Assembly: GCA_964569425.1 (NCBI GenBank)
Contig: CAZMVD010000133.1
Coordinates: forward strand, 1-11,415
DNA from: JACQXM01 sp964569425
GTDB taxonomy: Bacteria > Planctomycetota > Phycisphaerae > UBA1845
DNA: 11,415 nucleotides
Direction of reading: 5' to 3'
The notes beneath the pieces are model-generated. The model was given only the letters and a program-made list of their open reading frames with translations. It was not told where the DNA came from and ran no database searches. Positions within the stretch are counted from its first letter, which is position 1, and every line of letters begins with the position of its first letter. The position numbers were made by a program, and so were the translations under genes. Shown here piece by piece: positions 6,511 to 11,415 of this stretch.

Positions 6511-6834
6511 GTGGCTGAGGTTTTGTACGATTACCTGGTGGTGATTCACATTCCCTACGCGGTGGATGGGGCGGGGAACGTGCTGACGGGGGACATGTGG
6601 GTGAAGGACCTGCGGGGCATGGCGCGGGCGCTGGGGCGGATCACGGTGGCGGCGCCGTGCGTTCCACAAGAAAAACTCACGGCGACGTCGGCGGGGAGTT
6701 TTTCGCTGGCGACGGTGCCGCCGAGTGACAGTCAGTTGGCATTTCTGCCGCTGCCGGAATATCAATCATTGGGTACGTTCGTGCGGGTGCTGGGGCGGAT
6801 ACCCGTCGGGCCGAGGCGGATGTCGAACTGCTGA
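6511..6834 (+). pseudogene. Truncated N-terminal fragment of a GT4-type glycosyltransferase
   Basis: From GTG at 6511 the 107-residue product resembles the N-terminal Rossmann part of a GT4 glycosyltransferase: a beta strand (YDYLVVIHIP), a helix region (WVKDLRGMARALGRITVAAP), then LPLPEYQSLGTFVRVLGRIP. It then degrades into VGPRRMSNC and stops, with no acceptor-domain completion and no donor-binding C-terminal half. In another frame, RRAEADV follows at about 6804-6824, the type of sequence expected next, suggesting an indel near 6795-6806 followed by loss of the rest. The next gene starts at the base after the stop, in the same frame, but has its own complete N-terminal domain. The MITE-like element lies 30 bp upstream. 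A functional small protein cannot be excluded. Confidence 0.55.
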
Positions 6835-8034
6835 ATGACACCAAACCGGCGAATCATGTACGTGGAGTATGCGGGCGACGTGATCAACACGGTGCGCCAC
6901 TGGCTTGACGGCAAACCGGACCCGACGGAAGTTGCCGACACGTATTCGGGCCAATTCCTCGATGCCTTTCCGGATAGCCGAGTGCTGTTGGTGGTTCCGG
7001 CGAACGAGCCGGGCAAACTCGTTTCCCAGAACATCAAAGCCGTCCATTGCCAGCATCCGTGGCGGTACGCCCGTGGAGCGCGGTGGCATGTTGGCCAAGT
7101 GATGCTTATGGGGTCGATTGTGCTTCGGGGGCTCGCCTTTCGGCCATCGTCGTTGTTTGTTTCGTCGATGTCGTACATGTTTCTGCTGGCGCCGCTTCGC
7201 TTGCTGGGTACCAGGCTGCACGTCATTTTCCGCACGTCGCCGGCCGGGGTTCTGCTGGGCAAGAGCAAGATTCAACGAATGCTCGGGCTGCTGAATCGAA
7301 CGTTTATTCGCCTGCTGGTCCGTGATGCCATCGCCCTGGAGCCGCGCGTGACCAAGGAAGTTGAGGCCCTTTGCCCTTCGCTGCGTGGTTGGACGTTTGG
7401 ATTCCTGCCGTCGTATCGAAGTCGCAAGTTCAACGCGGCACCGCGAGGCGCACCGAGCCCGCCGTATCGGCTGCTTTACGTGGGAAGAGTTGAGCGCAAC
7501 AAGGGCATTTTCGATTTTGTGGATATGCTCGCTTCGCTGGTGAACGATTACGGGCTGGACTGCCGGGCGGATGTTTGCGGGACCGGGTCAAGCCTGGAAG
7601 CAGTGCAAGAAGATATCCGACGGCGCAAACTGGAAGGGCGAATCACCTGCCATGGCCATTGCACCGCGGAGACCATGCTGAGAATTTACGAGGCGGCGCA
7701 CGTGTGCGTGGTTCCGACGCGTTCGGAATGTGGGGAGGGCTTCAACAAAGTGGTGGCCGAAGCGTGCCTGAGCGGGCTGCCGGTGGTGACCTCGCCGATC
7801 TGCCCGGCGGTTGACCTACTGGGGGAGGGTGTTGTCCTTGCGGAGCCGGACAGCGTGCCCAGCTATGTGACGGCGATCAGACGGTTGCTTGAGCAACCAG
7901 CAGAATATGGGCGTGTCGCGAACGGCGCCCTTGTCGCGTCCGCAGGGCTTGGGGGTCGTGGCACGTCGTTTAGAGACGCTCTTGGGCGATGCGTGCCGGC
8001 GCGGCCAAAAGCAACTCCCGTGGTTACGGTGTAA
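6835..8034 (+). CDS. GT4-family glycosyltransferase
   Basis: A 399-residue GT-B-fold enzyme predicted to add a sugar from a nucleotide-sugar donor to a growing glycan, with retention of configuration. The N-terminal acceptor domain (about 1-200) contains a hydrophobic stretch, SSMSYMFLLAPLRLLG, that may touch the membrane. The C-terminal donor domain begins at YRLLYVGRVERNKGI (211-225). The conserved E-x7-E signature is Glu301 to Glu309 in EGFNKVVAE, followed by GLPVVTSPICPAV. The ATG at 6835 touches the upstream stop (TGAATG); ATG at 6856, just before YVEYAG, is an alternative start. The C-terminal residues after about 375 are poor in family features. The methyltransferase follows immediately, within 2 bp or overlapping. 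Family is clear; linkage and sugar are unknown. Confidence 0.88.
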   Translation: MTPNRRIMYVEYAGDVINTVRHWLDGKPDPTEVADTYSGQFLDAFPDSRVLLVVPANEPGKLVSQNIKAVHCQHPWRYARGARWHVGQVMLMGSIVLRGLAFRPSSLFVSSMSYMFLLAPLRLLGTRLHVIFRTSPAGVLLGKSKIQRMLGLLNRTFIRLLVRDAIALEPRVTKEVEALCPSLRGWTFGFLPSYRSRKFNAAPRGAPSPPYRLLYVGRVERNKGIFDFVDMLASLVNDYGLDCRADVCGTGSSLEAVQEDIRRRKLEGRITCHGHCTAETMLRIYEAAHVCVVPTRSECGEGFNKVVAEACLSGLPVVTSPICPAVDLLGEGVVLAEPDSVPSYVTAIRRLLEQPAEYGRVANGALVASAGLGGRGTSFRDALGRCVPARPKATPVVTV

Positions 8035-8036
8035 CG

Positions 8037-8702
8037 GTGAAAGAGGACGGACTTGATAAACCGGTAGCAGGGTATCGGCCTACCCGGCAGGTGGCGCCGG
8101 AGGTTTACGATTCACGTTATCTGCACGCGGGGCGGCTGGCGAATTACTTTGAACAGCTTTTGCAAGTCCAACGGCAGAAACCAAACCGCGTGCTGGAGGT
8201 GGGCATCGGCGGGGGGTTGATGAAGATCATCGCGGCGCGGGTTACGCCGGCCTCGTGGACGACGTGCGATATTGATGCGGCGCTACACCCTGATGTGGTG
8301 GGCAGCGTGACCGATCTACCTTTCGCGGACAAGGTGTTCGATCTTACGCTGTGTTGCCAGGTTCTCGAACACCTGCCGTTTGATTTGTTTCCGCGCTGCC
8401 TGGCGGAATTGGGGCGGGTAACTGCGGGGAACATATTGATTTCGCTGCCGGACACCCGGCGGTATTACGCGTTCGCTTGTTGCCTGCCGAAGATTGGATG
8501 GATCGAGAAGGAAATCAACATCGAACGCATGGGACCGCGCCATCTTCCGTTCAAAGGCGAGCACTATTGGGAAATCGGGTACACGGGGTCGCGGTGGCGG
8601 GATGTACGAGAGTGCGCGAGGGCGACTGGAGTTGAGATTGTCAAAGCCCAGCGAATTCGAGCATTTCCATATTTCAATTTTCTGCTTATGCGTTCGGGGT
8701 AA
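8037..8702 (+). CDS. SAM-dependent class I methyltransferase
   Basis: A 221-residue protein of the Methyltransf_11 type, predicted to transfer a methyl group from S-adenosylmethionine to a small molecule or sugar. From the GTG at 8037, motif I is VLEVGIGGG (52-60), the acidic residues after strand 2 are in CDID (Asp78, Asp80), VTDLPFADKVFDL follows, and LCCQVLEHLP (105-114) matches the post-motif pattern of this group. The C-terminal RHLPFKGEHYWEIGY stretch probably forms part of the substrate pocket. ATG at 7989 would add 16 residues overlapping the glycosyltransferase; I prefer GTG at 8037 because conserved-looking sequence begins only after it. Its position between sugar transferases and an amidotransferase suggests glycan decoration, by inference. 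No substrate-specific motif was recognised. Confidence 0.85.
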   Translation: MKEDGLDKPVAGYRPTRQVAPEVYDSRYLHAGRLANYFEQLLQVQRQKPNRVLEVGIGGGLMKIIAARVTPASWTTCDIDAALHPDVVGSVTDLPFADKVFDLTLCCQVLEHLPFDLFPRCLAELGRVTAGNILISLPDTRRYYAFACCLPKIGWIEKEINIERMGPRHLPFKGEHYWEIGYTGSRWRDVRECARATGVEIVKAQRIRAFPYFNFLLMRSG

Positions 8703-8709
8703 TCGGTAG

Positions 8710-10500
8710 ATGCCGGAGTTGTTTGGAATCTGTGAAAATGGGCCTCTGGCCGAGGGGGGCGCCCGCGCTTTTGAGGCCATGGAGACCGACCTGCTCGCCT
8801 TCCGCAAAGGGGATGTTTCTCGAGTGGAATTGCGGACGGCGCGCGTCGGGGCTATCAGTCGCCATGAATTCGATGGCGTGGCCGTTTACGATGATCCGTT
8901 GTTCAGCGCCGTCTGGATTGGTGCGGCAGCCAAGCTAACACAGGCGGAAGCTACAGAGTTGGCTAATGCGGTTTCTGCCCAAGACCAAACGCCGCTTGCG
9001 GCGCTTTCGAGTCGATCGGCGGGGTTTATTCACGAAAAGAAATCGGGCACGTCCTGGCTCGTTTCCGACAGGTATGGGCACTGTCCGCTGTACTACACTG
9101 AATCGGGAGAGACGCTGGCATTCTGTACGAAGTTCTTTCCGCTGTTTCGGGCCGGGTTGGCGGAATGGCGCTGGAACCCGGTGGCACTCATTGACCTTGT
9201 AACTTTCGAGCATGTAACCGGTGACGAGACATTGTCGAAGGGGGTTCGACTGCTTCCGCCGGGGACGGTGCTTCGGTTTCGTGACGGGCGGCGTGACCTT
9301 GCGACCTATTGGCGGCCGCGGTTCGAGCCAGCACAAAGAAAGACGAAGGATGCGGTCGATCGACTCTACGAGGCGCTGGTGGAGTCCACTCGGGAATGCG
9401 TGCATGATTCGGACAGGGTTGCCGTTACATTATCCGGGGGACTGGATTCTCGGGCGTTACTTCACTGCGCGCACCACGTCGGAGCCCGCGTAAGGACGTA
9501 CACGTTTGGATTGCCCGGATGCAGGGATGAGGTGATTGCGCGCCAACTGGCCGAGAAGCTAGACCTTGCGCACACGTTTGTTGCCGCCGATGGTAGTCAC
9601 CTCGATCGGTGGCTGGACCATGCGGTCTATGTCACCGGCGGCATGGTGGGAGCGATACACTTTCATATCATGACGCTGGCGGACGCGCTGACGCAGGCGG
9701 GAGAGTCGGTGGTACTGGACGGATTGGGAGGCGACGCACTGAGTGGGCCGATGCTAAAGCCCAAGATGTTGATGGCCCGCTCTGCGGAGCAAATAGCGGC
9801 GCTGGTACACCGGCAGCGTACCACGGCGTGGAGGTCCGTCGAGGATATTCTGCATCCCGATATACTTGCTTTCACAGCCTATCGGTCTTTGGATGCGGTA
9901 CGAAGGCTCTCCATGGCTGGGGACATTGATCGTGCCTGGCGACTTGACCATAAGTTTGAATTACTCGAACGACAACGACGATTCAATCAATATGGCCCGC
10001 AACTACTGGAGCCATTTCTTGCGGTACGGGCGCCATTCTATGGGAGCGCCGTTTACGAGACGTGCCTAGCCCTTGGCCCGTGGCAGCAGTTTGAGCAGCG
10101 AGCGTATTTGAGTATGCAGCGAGGGCGGATGCGCTCGCTCGCAGTGGTTCCCGATACGCTACGGAACATTCCGCTTACCTATCCGCTGGTGGTACGCTTC
10201 GGAAAAAAGGTTCTGGATGCGTTTGTCAGGCGGGCGCCGCGCCTTGTCAGGTCACGAATGACGGGCACGCCGCCTACCACGGAATACAGACCCTGGTTGC
10301 GGCAACGTCTAAACGGGGTGATTGGCGAACGATTGCGGGAGGGGTGTAGGTTGCTGGACGGAGTGCTTCAAGTTTCCGAGTGTGAACGGGTGGTGGACGC
10401 GCACTTAAAGGGTGAGGCGGATCACGGAACGCGCCTAGGGGTGTTGCTGGCACTTGTCGGGTGTAAACAGTTGGCAACGCGAACGGAGAGCAGGAAATAG
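8710..10500 (+). CDS. Asparagine-synthetase-like amidotransferase lacking the N-terminal Cys
   Basis: A 596-residue homologue of asparagine synthetase B. Residues about 1-200 resemble the glutaminase (Ntn) domain, including SDRYGHCPLYY (119-129), but the protein begins M-P-E-L-F-G-I rather than Met-Cys-Gly, so the catalytic cysteine is missing at the expected place. The synthetase domain has the ATP-pyrophosphatase loop SGGLDS (242-247) and DGLGGDALSG (337-346), both intact. It should therefore activate a carboxylate with ATP, but may use free ammonia or another amine. Relatives in O-antigen clusters amidate sugar uronic acids, others close lactam rings; the surrounding glycosyltransferases favour the sugar role. 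It starts 7 bp after the methyltransferase stop and ends 13 bp before the next gene, consistent with one operon. True asparagine synthesis is less likely. Confidence 0.88.
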   Translation: MPELFGICENGPLAEGGARAFEAMETDLLAFRKGDVSRVELRTARVGAISRHEFDGVAVYDDPLFSAVWIGAAAKLTQAEATELANAVSAQDQTPLAALSSRSAGFIHEKKSGTSWLVSDRYGHCPLYYTESGETLAFCTKFFPLFRAGLAEWRWNPVALIDLVTFEHVTGDETLSKGVRLLPPGTVLRFRDGRRDLATYWRPRFEPAQRKTKDAVDRLYEALVESTRECVHDSDRVAVTLSGGLDSRALLHCAHHVGARVRTYTFGLPGCRDEVIARQLAEKLDLAHTFVAADGSHLDRWLDHAVYVTGGMVGAIHFHIMTLADALTQAGESVVLDGLGGDALSGPMLKPKMLMARSAEQIAALVHRQRTTAWRSVEDILHPDILAFTAYRSLDAVRRLSMAGDIDRAWRLDHKFELLERQRRFNQYGPQLLEPFLAVRAPFYGSAVYETCLALGPWQQFEQRAYLSMQRGRMRSLAVVPDTLRNIPLTYPLVVRFGKKVLDAFVRRAPRLVRSRMTGTPPTTEYRPWLRQRLNGVIGERLREGCRLLDGVLQVSECERVVDAHLKGEADHGTRLGVLLALVGCKQLATRTESRK

Positions 10501-10513
10501 ACTGGGGTTTGCC

Positions 10514-11415
10514 TTGATTCGCTTGTTTGCCATCGCGGAGGAGTGCAATCCCGAGTGGACATCGGTTCCGCTGGTGGGGTTCAATCTGTACAGCGCGCTG
10601 TGCGAGGTGGCCGAGGTGACGCTGGTGACGCAGGTGCGCAACCGGGACGCGCTGCTGCGGCGGGTGCCGGATCGGCGGATCGAGTTCATCGACTCGGAAA
10701 CGCTGGCGGCGCCGATGCACAAGCTGGGGCGGCTGCTGACGCTGGGGCGGGGGCTGGGATGGACGACGCGGCAGGCGGTAATGTGGCCGGCTTATCTGTA
10801 TTTCGAGTATCTGGTTTACAAGCGATTCGGGGCAGCGCTGGCAAGAGGGGAATACGACCTGATCCATCGGGTGACGCCGCTGACGCCGACGTACCCGAGC
10901 CCGCTGGCGTGCTGGACGGACGTGCCGTTTGTGATGGGGCCGCTCAACGGAGGGCTGCCGTGGCCGAAGGGGACGACGCGGGTGCGGTGGGCGGAGATGG
11001 AATGGCTGAGTTACGTGCGGGGGGCGTACAAGCTGCTGCCGTACTGGCGGCGGTCGTTCGGGCGGGCGGCGTGCGTGATTGCGGGGTCGCGGCACACGCT
11101 GGCGCAACTGCCGGGCCGGGTGCGCGAGCGGGCGGTGTACATGCCGGAGAACGGGATCGATCCGGCGCGGTTCCATGCGGACGGGCGGGCGCGGGCTTCG
11201 GAGGTGCGACCGTTCCGGATTCTGTTCGTGGGGCGGCTGGTGCCGTACAAGGGGGCGCATATCGTTATCCGGGCGTTTGCGGGGTCGGCGGCGTTGCGGG
11301 GGGGGGCCGAGGTGGTGATCGTGGGGGACGGGCCGCAGCGGGGGGAGCTGGAGGCGCTGGCGCGGGAGTTGGGGGTGGCGGACGGCGTGCGGTTCATGGG
11401 GGCGCTGCCGCAGGG
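10514..11415 (+). CDS. GT4-family glycosyltransferase, 3' end outside the window
   Basis: An uninterrupted frame of 300 codons from TTG at 10514 to the window edge. It begins LIRLFAIAEECNPEW and contains the acceptor-domain stretch VMGPLNGGLPWP, ACVIAGSRHT, PENGIDPARF (the PNGVD-like motif), then FRILFVGRLVPYKGA and EVVIVGDGPQ of the donor domain; the E-x7-E signature should lie just beyond the end. Loops such as GPLNGG occur in many exopolysaccharide glycosyltransferases. The start is TTG, as no ATG or GTG lies upstream in frame after the previous gene. Codon use is extreme, with G-ending GCG, CTG, CGG and GGG dominant and a G9 run at 11298-11306 that is in frame as read. It continues the run of closely spaced genes. 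Family is certain; acceptor is unknown. Confidence 0.88.
   Translation, partial: MIRLFAIAEECNPEWTSVPLVGFNLYSALCEVAEVTLVTQVRNRDALLRRVPDRRIEFIDSETLAAPMHKLGRLLTLGRGLGWTTRQAVMWPAYLYFEYLVYKRFGAALARGEYDLIHRVTPLTPTYPSPLACWTDVPFVMGPLNGGLPWPKGTTRVRWAEMEWLSYVRGAYKLLPYWRRSFGRAACVIAGSRHTLAQLPGRVRERAVYMPENGIDPARFHADGRARASEVRPFRILFVGRLVPYKGAHIVIRAFAGSAALRGGAEVVIVGDGPQRGELEALARELGVADGVRFMGALPQ

Noticed and set aside
6511..8034. One glycosyltransferase gene interrupted by a nonsense codon at 6832
   Set aside because: The downstream frame has its own full N-terminal domain and normal GT4 length, so joining them would duplicate the acceptor domain.
10274..11260. Long reverse-strand frame (328 residues)
   Set aside because: Its product is a low-complexity Arg/Pro/His sequence antisense to the amidotransferase and GT4 genes, with no family motif.

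Overview
The window is a GC-rich bacterial segment in which every convincing gene lies on the + strand. It reads as part of a cell-surface or exopolysaccharide glycan locus. Non-canonical start codons, weak Shine-Dalgarno sequences, a cytochrome-fused PQQ-type dehydrogenase, a sulfatase-fold gene and intergenic DNA full of short CGAAACGCC-type repeats suggest Planctomycetota or a relative. That assignment is an impression, not a demonstration.

Left block (about 78-4235), three genes that overlap end to start: a WecG/TagA/CpsF-type (GT26) glycosyltransferase, a polytopic GT-C-like membrane protein with a C-terminal soluble domain, and a glucose/sorbosone-dehydrogenase-like beta-propeller fused to a cytochrome c domain. 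The propeller lacks two residues used for catalysis in soluble glucose dehydrogenase. The + strand here is C-rich.

Middle (4257-5828): a cytoplasmic-looking sulfatase/alkaline-phosphatase-superfamily protein with a degenerate active-site signature and an in-frame insertion of three 27-bp (9-residue) repeats. From here to the right end the + strand is G-rich, so the GC skew changes sign near 4240.

Non-coding interval (5829-6510): an unusually repeat-rich 680 bp holding four copies of a CGAAACGCC-type repeat, a G10 tract, a strong GC hairpin, a perfect 16-bp palindrome identical to the ParB-binding centromere site parS, a CTAGAAA array, and a 98-bp MITE-like element flanked by CTAG inside that array.

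Right block (6511-11415): a truncated glycosyltransferase remnant, an intact GT4 glycosyltransferase, a SAM-dependent methyltransferase, an asparagine-synthetase-like amidotransferase without the N-terminal catalytic cysteine, and a second GT4 glycosyltransferase that runs off the window. Together these could build, extend, methylate and amidate a surface glycan. The substrate cannot be told from sequence.

The strongest unexplained signals are the parS site, the nearby GC-skew reversal, and several enzymes that keep the fold but have altered catalytic residues.
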